A stretch of 64,000 nt of DNA from Marinilabilia salmonicolor JCM 21150 (GTDB taxonomy: Bacteria > Bacteroidota > Bacteroidia > Bacteroidales > Marinilabiliaceae): positions 1-64,000 of the forward strand of contig NZ_AJKI01000056.1 in assembly GCF_000259075.1 (NCBI RefSeq), written 5' to 3'. Each line of letters begins with the position of its first letter. Position 1 is the stretch's first letter. This document shows positions 8,729 through 18,200 of the stretch, piece after piece. A program made the position numbers and the translations under genes. The notes under the pieces are model-generated. The model saw only the letters and a program-made list of their open reading frames with translations. It did not search any database and had not been told where the DNA came from.

Positions 8729-8932
8729 AAACAGGTTGATCCAAAATTTTCCAAATTTTCCTGGCAAAGAGGGTATGGTATTTTTTCAGTAAATCCAAAA
8801 GAAGCTGATGTTGTAAAAAGGTATATTGAAAATCAGGATAAACATCATAAAAAAATGACTTTTAAAGATGAATTCCGCAAGTTCTTGAAAAATTACAATA
8901 TTGACTACGATGAGCGGTATATTTGGGATTAG
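8729..8932 (+). pseudogene. C-terminal remnant of a RAYT (IS200-like Y1) transposase
   Basis: About 65 codons remain. The segment FSWQRGYGIFSVNPKEADVV, then IENQDKHHKKMTFKDEFRKF, then the ending IDYDERYIWD is the hallmark C-terminus of REP-associated tyrosine transposases. The HUH motif and most of the catalytic domain are missing, since family members are about 150 aa or longer. In-frame codons upstream come from the repeat element and are not part of the transposase. Non-functional. Confidence 0.85.
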
Positions 8933-8940
8933 GTTGCTTT

Positions 8941-9215
8941 CGCCCCTTCAGGGCTCTACTTATATTCTTAGGTATTTATCATAGGTCGTTGCCCTATGCT
9001 GTTGCTTATAGGCCGTTGGCCTGTTGAAACATGGTTTCAGAATGGACATATTTTTAATCCCTCAAAAGGTTCAACAAACGCAAGGGAAATGCAATTTTTG
9101 AATTCATGAATCTCAACCCCACGATGAAAAACAGTTTTGTAACGGGTCATAGCATCCGCTCTGAAGGGGCACAAGCAATAGCCTGGGGCAACGCCCCAGG
9201 GAAATTGTAATAAAT
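8941..9215. repeat. REP-like 3' flank of the RAYT remnant
   Basis: Short inverted and direct motifs follow the transposase stop, including the near-repeat CATAGGTCGTTGCC / TATAGGCCGTTGGCC. The perfect hairpin CCTGGGGC-AAC-GCCCCAGG lies at 9182-9200. Such palindromes typically flank RAYT genes and are their mobilised substrate. No ORF is seen. Confidence 0.55.
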
Positions 9216-9216
9216 T

Positions 9217-9260
9217 CTCCCCCTCTCATTATTGGTCGCGACCAATAATGAGAGGGGGAG
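9217..9260. repeat. perfect 44-bp palindrome
   Basis: The left arm 9217-9238 (CTCCCCCTCTCATTATTGGT then CG) is the exact reverse complement of 9239-9260, with no spacer. No T tract follows on either strand, so it is not a standard intrinsic terminator. It lies 16 bp after the REP-like hairpin. Confidence 0.9.
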
Positions 9261-9362
9261 TGCGGGATACCTCAAAACCCTATTGATCTCAGGCTTTCAA
9301 CCTGTTTACACCTTACCTGTCTTATGTACAAACCAGGTTAACTGCGCATAAAAATACAGACA

Positions 9363-9458
9363 AAAAAAAAGGACAGTGAAAATAATTCCACCTGTCCTTT
9401 TCCCTTAAATCAGCTTTGTTAACCAAATCCAAATCTATGAAAAAAAATCTATTACAAA
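9363..9458 (-). ncRNA. candidate tiny RNA unit 2 (promoter plus terminator)
   Basis: Minus strand: TTTG at 9455-9458, a 17-nt spacer, and TAGATTTG at 9430-9437, an exact match to the Bacteroidota promoter. A transcript of about 60 nt would end in AAAAGGACAG/CTGTCCTTTT (9367-9401) plus nine T residues. The promoter block is nearly identical to unit 1, while the terminator stem has a different sequence but the same fold. Confidence 0.6.
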
Positions 9459-9508
9459 CTTAAGTCATAATTCATTTAAAAACCACCCAATCATAGTTAA
9501 ATGAAGTT

Positions 9509-9598
9509 AAAAAAACAACTGGAAAAGAAAGAAGTTTTCTTCTTTCTTTAATCCAGTCATTTTAAATCCAAGTTTTATGAAAAAATCCCTATTACAAA
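9509..9598 (-). ncRNA. candidate tiny RNA unit 3 (promoter plus terminator)
   Basis: Minus strand: TTTG at 9595-9598, 17 nt, then TAAAACTTG at 9569-9577 (a degenerate -7). The hairpin has an outer stem ACTGGA/TCCAGT (9518-9523, 9552-9557) and an inner stem of 11 bp (9524-9534, 9539-9549). It is followed on the minus strand by GTTTTTTT. It is the most diverged of the three units. Confidence 0.45.
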
Positions 9599-9701
9599 TA
9601 TGATCAATTGAGTGTAAAATGGACAACCTGAATGGTTAATTAAAGTTAATTATCGCTCTTTTGCTGAAAATTACACCATTTTGATTAATATTTCCACTCT
9701 G

Positions 9702-10061
9702 TTAATCAGACTCTTTCCCTGATTTTACAACTTTACGGGCAATCAAATAAAAAACAAGCAAAGAGACACCTCCGAAAAGGAAAATCATGGAAATATATGC
9801 CACCCACTCAGTTACAGATCCCGCCAAAGCCATCAAATCGCCAACAACAAACCCAATGGCCAGACCTACCAAAAAGATTCCGTATTTCAGAGAACTCAGT
9901 TTGGTTATTTTCTCTTCTTCTTTAAAAATAGATGCATCACGCCCGGAGGAGATTAATGCCATCCGTTCCATCCTTTTGTTGCGGTAATAAGTTACCAACA
10001 CAACAATTCCGAATATCATTCCAAAAAATGCTACCGGAACAACTATTTCTACACTACTCAT
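9702..10061 (-). CDS. DUF6249-type small membrane protein
   Basis: 119 aa. Three hydrophobic helices are visible at about 5-25, 60-81 and 85-112, with a basic cytoplasmic segment (YYRNKRMERMALISSGRD) after the first. This is the pattern of DUF6249 proteins that sit next to ECF sigma genes in Bacteroidota; their function is unknown. It is divergent from the sigma factor gene. Both promoters carry GTAACC-N16-CGTC, so this gene is very likely a direct target of that sigma factor. Confidence 0.82.
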   Translation of the reverse strand: MSSVEIVVPVAFFGMIFGIVVLVTYYRNKRMERMALISSGRDASIFKEEEKITKLSSLKYGIFLVGLAIGFVVGDLMALAGSVTEWVAYISMIFLFGGVSLLVFYLIARKVVKSGKESD

Positions 10062-10091
10062 AACGTTTATTTTTATTGGTTTTGTCCATTG

Positions 10092-10119
10092 GACGCCATC
10101 TCTTTTTGTTCGGTTACAA
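10092..10119 (-). promoter_or_regulatory. ECF-type promoter of the DUF6249 gene
   Basis: Minus strand: TTGTAACC (10112-10119), exactly 16 nt, then CGTC (10092-10095). This is the form of ECF promoters (-35 GNAAC, -10 CGTC). The predicted start is about 20-25 nt before the ATG at 10061. Confidence 0.75.
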
Positions 10120-10148
10120 ACTGGCCTGATTTTTTTTTTATTCGTAAC

Positions 10149-10176
10149 TTGTAACCATCTTTAAATGCGGGGCGTC
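10149..10176 (+). promoter_or_regulatory. ECF-type promoter of the sigma factor operon
   Basis: Plus strand: TTGTAACC (10149-10156), 16 nt, CGTC (10173-10176). It is identical in boxes and spacing to the divergent promoter. The start site would fall only about 5 nt before the ATG at 10188, implying an almost leaderless mRNA. Confidence 0.75.
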
Positions 10177-10187
10177 TTACCCTTACA

Positions 10188-10754
10188 ATGAAAACCGGAG
10201 AAGAAAAACAAATAATAAAAAAGATAAAGCAGGGCGACGTGGGTGCCTACTCGATACTAATCGACAAGTACCGTCACATGGTTTATACCCTGGCACTTCA
10301 GGTTTTAAAAAACGAACCGGATGCTGAAGAAGTTGCTCAGGATACATTTTTCAAAGCTTACAAAGCGCTGGATTCATTTGAAGGACGTTCGGCTTTTTCA
10401 ACCTGGATATACCGTATTGCTTACCGACAGGCCATTTCCAGATTGAGAAAAACAAAAAACAGAGAGGTGTCAATAAACGAAGCAACCTTTCACCCAGTGG
10501 AAAGTGAGACTCCCGGAGATATCCTGTGGGAAGGTGACAGAAGCAAATTTTTAAAAGAGGCCCTGAAAAAATTAAAGGGAGATGAAGCCACAATCCTGAC
10601 GCTCTTTTATTATGAAGATAAAAAGGTGGAGGAGATTGTGGAAATTACCGGATTATCGCCCTCCAATGTAAAAGTAAAACTTTTCAGAGGAAGACAAAAC
10701 CTTCATAAAATGTTGCAATCAATACTCCGAAACGAGGTTGATTCACTGATTTAA
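10188..10754 (+). CDS. ECF RNA polymerase sigma factor, RpoE-like
   Basis: 188 aa, standard for ECF factors. Region sigma2 (about 20-90) includes YRHMVYTLALQVLKNEPDAE and DTFFKAY; sigma4 (about 125-180) has the helix-turn-helix YYEDKKVEEIVEITGLSPSNVKVKL. It directs RNA polymerase to a small regulon. The two identical divergent promoters argue for autoregulation and for control of the DUF6249 gene. It is co-transcribed with the next gene, a likely anti-sigma factor, 12 nt downstream. The inducing signal is unknown. Confidence 0.93.
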   Translation: MKTGEEKQIIKKIKQGDVGAYSILIDKYRHMVYTLALQVLKNEPDAEEVAQDTFFKAYKALDSFEGRSAFSTWIYRIAYRQAISRLRKTKNREVSINEATFHPVESETPGDILWEGDRSKFLKEALKKLKGDEATILTLFYYEDKKVEEIVEITGLSPSNVKVKLFRGRQNLHKMLQSILRNEVDSLI

Positions 10755-10766
10755 AGGGAAAATATC

Positions 10767-11171
10767 ATGGAAAAACAAAAAGAAGAAATAGAAGACCGGA
10801 AAATAAGAGACCTTTTCAAAACGCAATTTCAACCTGATCACATTCCTTCAGACGATTTTAACCGGAGGGTAATGAACCAGGTAATGGCCGATTGGGTTTC
10901 ACAACCCCGTTTTTATACGCCCATTGTGGATAAGCAAAATCGTTGGTGGATCGTCCCGGCAGTATTGGTGCTTTTTGCCCTGGGTTTCATGTACGATGCA
11001 GGGCTTTTTACCGGCGAAAGCCATTTTCAATGGGTCGATAATTTTGGAGGTGCCTTTCAATCGCTCTATTCATGGGTCGAACCTGTTCATTTGCTGGTTT
11101 TGGGAGCTTCACTGGCGGTAGGGCTTCTGCTGGCAATAGATCAGCTTTTGCAGAAATTATCAAACATATAG
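10767..11171 (+). CDS. small membrane protein, probable anti-sigma factor
   Basis: 134 aa. The N-terminal cytoplasmic half is charged (about 1-55, with the conserved-looking IPSDDFNRRVMNQVM). Two hydrophobic helices follow at about 57-77 and 106-126. It has no HxxxCxxC zinc anti-sigma motif. Its position 12 nt after the ECF sigma gene and its topology support an anti-sigma role by context only. Confidence 0.7.
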   Translation: MEKQKEEIEDRKIRDLFKTQFQPDHIPSDDFNRRVMNQVMADWVSQPRFYTPIVDKQNRWWIVPAVLVLFALGFMYDAGLFTGESHFQWVDNFGGAFQSLYSWVEPVHLLVLGASLAVGLLLAIDQLLQKLSNI

Positions 11172-11278
11172 CCTGCTGGTTTTGACTTTACCAAACGTCA
11201 CTACATGGAATATGACTTTGGGCTGTCAAACTGTCTCCGGCTTTTTACCGGACACCAATGATAGAAAATCAGGATTAC

Positions 11279-12442
11279 TCAATACCCGAAATAACTGATT
11301 AAGACAAAAATTAAGTGAGCCACAATACCGGCCACCACTCCTCCCAGTGTATGTGCCAAAAGAGCTTTTGAGGTAAGTTCCCTATAGCCCAGCGTGTCAA
11401 GCATGGCTGTGTGCGTGCTCAAATAACCACTCCAACACATTCCCATGGCAGTAAAAACAGCAATCTCGTTACCCCCGGCAATACCCTGGGCCACAAATGC
11501 TTTCACCATCGACAAAGCAGCTCCCACCGCTCCGAGGGAAGTAACCGGAAAGGCAATCAGTTCCGGGTGCTCAAAGCCAAACAAAAATTCAAATACTCCG
11601 GAAAAATAACCCGCAAGCCGCGGTAGTAGCGGTACCCCCTCATAAGCAAGCCCCTGATAGCCAACAGATGGATCACTCACCGAAAAAGTAACAACCATAA
11701 TAAAAGTACTGATTACCAAAACTCCCGGTATAATGGATAATCCCAGGTCAACGCCTGACTTTCCTCCGTCAAGTACTGCATTCAAAAATCGTTGAAACAC
11801 CGGTCCTTTAGAATCGAATCTTACCTTCTCAATATTTCCATCTTTTCTTGATATTTCCTCATCTCCTTCAGGAAGACCTCTAAGAAGATACTGCATCATG
11901 CGTGTACTGACAATGGCACCGGCCACAGCTCCAACCAATCCAATCATGGCTCCCTTAAAGAAACCCAGGCTACTCATAAAAGCAAGCACAATAAGCCCCA
12001 TGCCAAAAGCCGTTCCAAAGTTTGTCAGGGAGAGCAGTTCCTTTTTCTTAAAAAACCTGTTAAAATGCTTATCGTTGGCAAGACTTATAATTGCCGGATT
12101 GTCTGAAAAAAAAGTCATCAATCCTGCCAGTGACGCAACTCCTGGAAGTTTAAACAACGGGCGCATGAGAGGTGCCAGCAACAACTCAAGCAATCGTACC
12201 ACACCAAATTCAATCATCAATTTCCCCAGCGCACCTGTCAGCACCGTTATCCCCAAAATAAACAACACAGTATTCATCAACAAATCGTGCGCTGTCCGCA
12301 TCAGGGTATTTAACAAATTGGCCATTCCCATTTCGCTGCCCAGATACCCGAAAAACAGCCCCGAAACTAACAGAAACACTACCGCTTCATATCGCCGCCG
12401 CTCCAAAAAACCACGCTCTCTGAGTTTACTAACAGCCCCCAT
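11279..12442 (-). CDS. nucleoside-recognition (Gate) domain membrane protein
   Basis: 387 aa from the ATG at 12442, chosen because the 23 upstream in-frame residues look like non-coding leader. It has about eight to ten hydrophobic segments. The two Gate-type halves include TFFSDNPAIISLANDKHF and FGFEHPELIAFPVTSLGAVG. The family includes SpmA/SpmB and nucleoside-transporter gating domains; the transported solute of this type is not known. It is divergent from mutS2 and stands alone. Confidence 0.78.
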   Translation of the reverse strand: MGAVSKLRERGFLERRRYEAVVFLLVSGLFFGYLGSEMGMANLLNTLMRTAHDLLMNTVLFILGITVLTGALGKLMIEFGVVRLLELLLAPLMRPLFKLPGVASLAGLMTFFSDNPAIISLANDKHFNRFFKKKELLSLTNFGTAFGMGLIVLAFMSSLGFFKGAMIGLVGAVAGAIVSTRMMQYLLRGLPEGDEEISRKDGNIEKVRFDSKGPVFQRFLNAVLDGGKSGVDLGLSIIPGVLVISTFIMVVTFSVSDPSVGYQGLAYEGVPLLPRLAGYFSGVFEFLFGFEHPELIAFPVTSLGAVGAALSMVKAFVAQGIAGGNEIAVFTAMGMCWSGYLSTHTAMLDTLGYRELTSKALLAHTLGGVVAGIVAHLIFVLISYFGY

Positions 12443-12606
12443 TTTTATCCATTTTTTAATAGTAAAAACACAATTGAATATCGGTGCTAATTTAGGAGGT
12501 GACAACTTCAAAAAAACAGACGATTCTCATTATTTCGAAGTCCTCTCACATGAATTATATCAGCATTTTAACAACCCGCAGTGCATGAACAGCCCGATCT
12601 TTTATT

Positions 12607-12614
12607 TAATTTTG
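12607..12614 (+). promoter_or_regulatory. -7 element of the mutS2 promoter
   Basis: TAATTTTG matches TAnnTTTG exactly and lies 18 bp before the proposed GTG start at 12632. It rules out the more upstream in-frame ATG at 12581, which would lie before the transcription start. Confidence 0.5.
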
Positions 12615-12631
12615 CAGCAAAAGAGACGATT

Positions 12632-15136
12632 GTGATATACCCGGATACATTTGAACAAAAATTAGCCTTCAATAAGATAGGAACTTTCATTACAGAAGGA
12701 TGCCTGAGTGAAATGGGACGCGAACGCGCAGAAAAGATGACTTTTTCGAATCACTATGAAAATGTCGTCACCTGGCTGAAGCAAACCCATGAAATGATGC
12801 ATATTTCGGATGACGGACAGGAGATGCCGGCTGGAAACTTCTTTGACGTGCGAGAACCACTTAAAAAATTAAGGGTGGAAGGACTGTTTCTGGAAGTCAG
12901 CGAACTTTTTGATCTACGGCGGGCCCTGGGCAGCGTTCGGGAAATATTAAGATTCATTCAATCGAAAGAAAAAGAGGATTTCCCGGCACTTTACACGCTT
13001 GCCGACCCCGTGATGGTTTACCCCGCCGTATTAGATAAAATCGATAACATCATTAACAAACACGGACAGGTACGAGACAATGCATCTCCGGAACTTCAAC
13101 GCATCCGAAGGGAAATCAAAAGCAAGCAGAGCAGTATATCGGGTAAAATGTCCGCCATACTAAAAAGGGCTCAACAGGAAGGAATTGTAGATCCGGAAGC
13201 CACCATTTCCATTCGTGACGGGCGTGCAGTCATCCCCGTTTTATCAGCCAACAAACGTAAAATTTCCGGCATTGTACAGGATGAATCGGCCACCGGTAAA
13301 ACCTCCTACATCGAACCCGCCGAGATTGTAGAAATTAACAACGAAATAAGGGAACTCAACTACGCCGAACGCCGGGAGCTGGTAAAAATACTTTCCGAAT
13401 TATCTCTCTTTCTTCGCCCCTACATGGAAGAAATGTTATATGCATTCAGGTTCCTGGGCATTATTGATTTCATCAGGGCAAAAGCCATGTTCGCAAAAAG
13501 GATAGAAGGAACGGTTCCAAAAGTTCACAAAAACACTGCCTTTATATGGGAAAAAGCCATGCACCCACTCCTTTTCCTTCAAAACAAAGCAGCAGGCAAG
13601 CCGGTGGTTCCTCTGAATATTGAGCTAAACGAAGAACAACGCATTTTACTTATATCCGGTCCCAATGCCGGAGGTAAGTCTGTGTGTCTTCAAACAGTAG
13701 GATTGCTTCAATATATGCTTCAATGCGGCTTGCCTGTTCCGGTAAGTGAAAATTCTCAAATGGGATTCTTCAACAGTATTTTTATGGATATCGGAGACGA
13801 ACAATCCATTGAGAATGACCTGAGTACCTACAGCTCCCATCTGCTGAACATGAAAAACTTCATCCGTCACTGTGATGAAAAGTCACTCCTTCTTATTGAT
13901 GAGTTTGGAACAGGAACTGAGCCAATGCTGGGAGGTGCCATAGCAGAAGCAGTACTGGAACAGCTCAACAAACAACAGGTTTACGGAGTCATCACCACCC
14001 ATTACACCAACCTGAAACATTTTGCCTCGGAAAATGCCGGCATCATCAATGGGGCCATGCTTTTTGACACCCATCTTATTCAACCACTTTTCAAGCTGGA
14101 AATGGGACAACCGGGAAGTTCGTTTGCTTTCGAGATTGCCAGAAAAACAGGTCTTCCGGAAAATATTCTGGAAAAAGCAAAAAACCGGCTGGGAGAAGAA
14201 CACATCAACTTCGACAAACATTTACGTGAAATCATTCGGGACAAAAGATATTGGGAAAAGAAACGGCAGTCGGTCCGCGACAGAGACAAACAACTGGAAA
14301 ATATCACCTCCAGATATGAACAGGATCTGGAAAAATTGAAAGCCGAACGCAACAAAATACTTGAATCCGCAAAAAAAGAGGCCAACGAGATACTGGCATC
14401 TGCTAACCGGGAAATTGAGAAAACCATCAGGGAAATCAGGGAAGCACAGGCAGAGAAAGAAAAAACAAAATCTCTTCGTAAAAACCTGAATGAATTTAAA
14501 GAACGGGTTGAACAATCGGGCGTTGATGAGGAGTTACAAAGAAAGCTGGACAAGAAAATAAGGAAAATTAAGGACCGACAGTCGGGAAAGAAAAAAAGAA
14601 AAGAGACAGATACTGAAACTCCTTTGGCAGAGGAGTCTCCCGAAAAAAAAGCAGACCCCAACAAGCCGCTTGAACCGGGTGATGCGGTGCTTCTTGAGGG
14701 ACAAAGTGTACCCGGGCAAATCATTGAAGTCAATGGGACGGATGCAGTGGTGGCCTTTGGACAACTTATTACCACCATTAAAGCCGTCAGACTAAAACGC
14801 ATCAGTAAAAACGAATATAAAAAATCACTCCGGCAAAACACAACTGGCAGCAGTTCCACTTATTCAGATCGATTGAGAGACAAAAAACTGTCCTTTAGTC
14901 CGGACATAGATGTGCGTGGTATGCGTGCAGAAGAAGCAGTGACGAAAGTTCTGAATCACCTGGACGAGGCATTACTTTGTGGTGCAGAAACAGTTAAGAT
15001 TCTCCATGGCAAAGGGAATGGGATATTGCGGCAATTAATTCGTCAACATATTGCAACCCTGCCATTTGTTTCACGTTATTATGATGAACATGTCCAATAC
15101 GGTGGAAGCGGAATTACCATCGTAGAAATTTCATAA
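12632..15136 (+). CDS. mutS2: endonuclease MutS2
   Basis: 834 aa from the GTG at 12632. This start places the family N-terminus (VIYPDTFEQKLAFNKI) at residue 1 and sits just after a -7 element. The order is a MutS lever/clamp core, an ATPase with Walker A GPNAGGKS (about 343-350) and Walker B LLLIDEFGTGTEP, and a long coiled coil (about 540-650). A Lys/Glu-rich linker and a KOW-like segment follow, then a C-terminal Smr nuclease domain with DVRGMR and LHGKGNG. MutS2 acts on branched recombination intermediates and, in some bacteria, on collided ribosomes; it is not the mismatch-repair MutS. Monocistronic. Confidence 0.95.
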   Translation: MIYPDTFEQKLAFNKIGTFITEGCLSEMGRERAEKMTFSNHYENVVTWLKQTHEMMHISDDGQEMPAGNFFDVREPLKKLRVEGLFLEVSELFDLRRALGSVREILRFIQSKEKEDFPALYTLADPVMVYPAVLDKIDNIINKHGQVRDNASPELQRIRREIKSKQSSISGKMSAILKRAQQEGIVDPEATISIRDGRAVIPVLSANKRKISGIVQDESATGKTSYIEPAEIVEINNEIRELNYAERRELVKILSELSLFLRPYMEEMLYAFRFLGIIDFIRAKAMFAKRIEGTVPKVHKNTAFIWEKAMHPLLFLQNKAAGKPVVPLNIELNEEQRILLISGPNAGGKSVCLQTVGLLQYMLQCGLPVPVSENSQMGFFNSIFMDIGDEQSIENDLSTYSSHLLNMKNFIRHCDEKSLLLIDEFGTGTEPMLGGAIAEAVLEQLNKQQVYGVITTHYTNLKHFASENAGIINGAMLFDTHLIQPLFKLEMGQPGSSFAFEIARKTGLPENILEKAKNRLGEEHINFDKHLREIIRDKRYWEKKRQSVRDRDKQLENITSRYEQDLEKLKAERNKILESAKKEANEILASANREIEKTIREIREAQAEKEKTKSLRKNLNEFKERVEQSGVDEELQRKLDKKIRKIKDRQSGKKKRKETDTETPLAEESPEKKADPNKPLEPGDAVLLEGQSVPGQIIEVNGTDAVVAFGQLITTIKAVRLKRISKNEYKKSLRQNTTGSSSTYSDRLRDKKLSFSPDIDVRGMRAEEAVTKVLNHLDEALLCGAETVKILHGKGNGILRQLIRQHIATLPFVSRYYDEHVQYGGSGITIVEIS

Positions 15137-15210
15137 GCCGGACTCATCGAAAAACAAAAATCTTTTTGTAACTTAACCTTTCAGCTACCATATTTATTAG
15201 ACCAAAACTT

Positions 15211-18200
15211 ATGTCTCTATTCCCGGACAACTCTTTTAAGAAACCACTCTTTTTAAGGCTCATGTGGTTCATATTGTTATTGTTTGTGGTTAAAACAGTA
15301 CAAGGAAATAATGCATCTGCCCCATCATACTATTTCGATAATCTAACACGACAGTATGGGCTCATCCAATCCAACATACGTGTAATAACTCCCGATAATA
15401 ATGGCTATATATGGATGGGATCTTCCGGAGGACTATATAAATGGGATGGTCTCATGATTTCCATTTATCAGAACGACAAAAAGGACAGTCTCTCTCTGAG
15501 TAATAACAATATAAGTGCATTGCAACCGGCTTCCGACAATTCCGGATTATGGATAGGAACCGTTTTCGGAGGACTCAATTTTTTCAATTTCAACACTGCC
15601 AAATTTCACTCCTGGCTTCCTGCAATATCCGAAAATGACGGACAACGCTTTTTAAACAACATTGTCAGCATCAGCGAAATAAACGACTCTATCTTACTGC
15701 TTGGAACCAGTCTTCAGGGGGTATTAAAAGTTCATCTCGGGAATCATAAAAAACCTGAATCATTTGAGCGCATCACAACCACAGAAGGAGATACAAACTT
15801 CTCTGCTTTTGGCTTCAAAAAAGTGGGTAACCTCACCTATGCAGGCACAACAAGGGGCCTTTTTATTTTTGATGAAAAAGGAGCACTGCTAAAGCGAATA
15901 CAATCTTTCGACGGCGGTTTTACCAAAGAAGAGTGGGTAAAAGACATCGTTCAACTATCTTCGGGAGAGATTATACTTGCCACTCATAATCATTTATGGA
16001 AATGGGATGAAAAAAACATGACATCTTCCCTCTTATCGCAAAACACTGACATTGAGCAAATCACCAGCATCACTGCAGATCACCAGGACAATATCTGGAT
16101 AGGAACCGTGAATAGCGGAATATTTAAAACCAATTCATCGGGAGAAAATGTTCGAAACTATATAGCCTCCGAAAAAGACGGTGCCTTAATAAACAATCAG
16201 ATTAATGATCTTGAATTTTACGGACATCAACCACTATTACTGGCTGGAACGCCATCCGGATTATCTTCCATCGATTTTCAAAAGCATATTTTCAGGGGGC
16301 ATGATATTCGTAAGCTATCCAATGCTCAAAACACCTCGGTGTTTTTTCTGATGAAAGATTCAAAGCATCGCACCTGGTTCTGGACCCTCGATGGTCTTTT
16401 CAGACAAAAAGGGCCGGATCAGAAATTTGAAAAAATGCTGGACACCGATCATGGAAAAAAGCAAAACATTATCATGGAGGGAGTTGAGCTCAACGGAAAA
16501 ATATTTCTTGCCTCCTCCGGTGGATTGCTTGAATCAAACTTAAACAGCAATGATTTTACATTGCACACCTTCTCCCATGACTCCGTCCCAAAAAATCGCT
16601 TAAATAATTTAAGCAGCATGGCAGTCAGCCCCGACCACAAAATCTGGTTAACTTCTCAGGCCGGAATAGTGACTTTCAACCCCGAAGATGGCACAAAATC
16701 CGTCTTCCCATTCCCATTAGAAACCTGGGGCACAGAATTCGTGCACGTAACCGATATGGTTTTCACCCACCAAAACACAAGATGCTGGATTGGCACCAGA
16801 AATGAATTCCTCATCCACTTTGACACCGAAACAAAAGAATTTCGGAAAGTTCCGGCAATTCTGAAAAATTCCGAAACCCGGCAACACTCACGCGGAAACT
16901 ATGTCCTTTCCATGACTGCCCAAAATGATACCTCCATCTGGCTGGCAACTTTCGGGAGCGGTCTTCTGCATCTCAATACCCAAACCCTTAATCTTAGTGA
17001 CGAATATGCCAACCAAACACTATCCACCAACACCTACGCAGTCTGTTCAGACAACGAAAATAATCTGTGGGTCTCCACTGATTACGGCATTACACGGTTG
17101 AATATTCAAACAAAAAATCTTCAGGAATTTGGGTTGGATGAAGGAACTTTTTGTCAGGAATTTAACGAACGGGCAGTACACGTAACTCCCGAAGGAGAGA
17201 TAATGATGGGAGGCATCAACGGGTTTGTTCAATTTGACCCGGAAAACATCAAACTAAATGATTATGTTCCTCCGGTATTTATCTCCAGTTACTATACCGG
17301 AATTCCCAACAGTTCGATTGGAGGACAAAGTGCTATTGATGTAGAAGAGATTACATCCGATATCATCGAAATTCCCTATGAACGCGACAATCTCTCCATT
17401 GGAGTATCAGTACTTAACTTCAGCCACCCTGAGAAGAACATGATTAGATGGAAACTGGAAGGATTTGATTCGGAATGGTCTGAAGCTCCTGCCACACACA
17501 TCATCTCTTACGCCAATCTTCCTCCGGGAAAATATCAGTTAAAAGTCAAGGGAGCAAACAATCACAATGTATGGAATGAAGAAGGAGACGCTCTTCAAAT
17601 CATTGTGAATGCTCCATTTTATCTCCAACCCTGGTTTGCATGGACTTTCGGACTATTTGTTTTACTGTTGATTCTGGGCATCTTCCTGATGCGCATGCGG
17701 CTTCTTAAGCGTCAGAAAATTATACTGGCCGGACTTGTACGTGAAAAAACACGAAATCTTCAGAAAGCAGTCACGGAACTTAGAGAAAGTCAGCGGAAAG
17801 TAATGCAACAAAACCAGGAGCTGGAAATACACCGACACGACTTAAAGGAACTGGTGGCCAGGCGTACAGCTGATTTAGAGAAAGCAAAAATTAAAGCGGA
17901 GGAATCAGATCGGTTGAAGACAGCTTTTCTTGCTAACCTGTCCCATGAAATCAGAACTCCGATGAATGCCATCGTAGGTTTTTCCACCCTCCTCAATAAC
18001 ATGGAGCTTTCCGATAATGACAAAGCTGAATTTCTGGCATTAATCCAGCAGTCGGGTGAAAATTTGTTGGCTTTGATCAATGACATCATCGACATCAGCA
18101 GAATAGAAACAGGTCAGATGAGTTTTCATCCCAAATTTGTAACATTAGGAACTTTCCTGAACAACATAATGAAGACTCTGGAATTCCAACCCAGAAAAAG

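Noticed and set aside
9421-9470. Short plus-strand peptides (MKKNLLQT, MKKSLLQI) at tiny RNA units 2 and 3 as leader peptides
   Set aside because: The T tract and the better promoter match lie on the minus strand, and unit 1 does not keep the peptide. Coding use of this block is less likely than minus-strand RNA.
13883-14859. Long minus-strand readings inside mutS2
   Set aside because: They are mirror frames of the MutS2 coiled-coil region, Ser/Phe-rich and without any domain.
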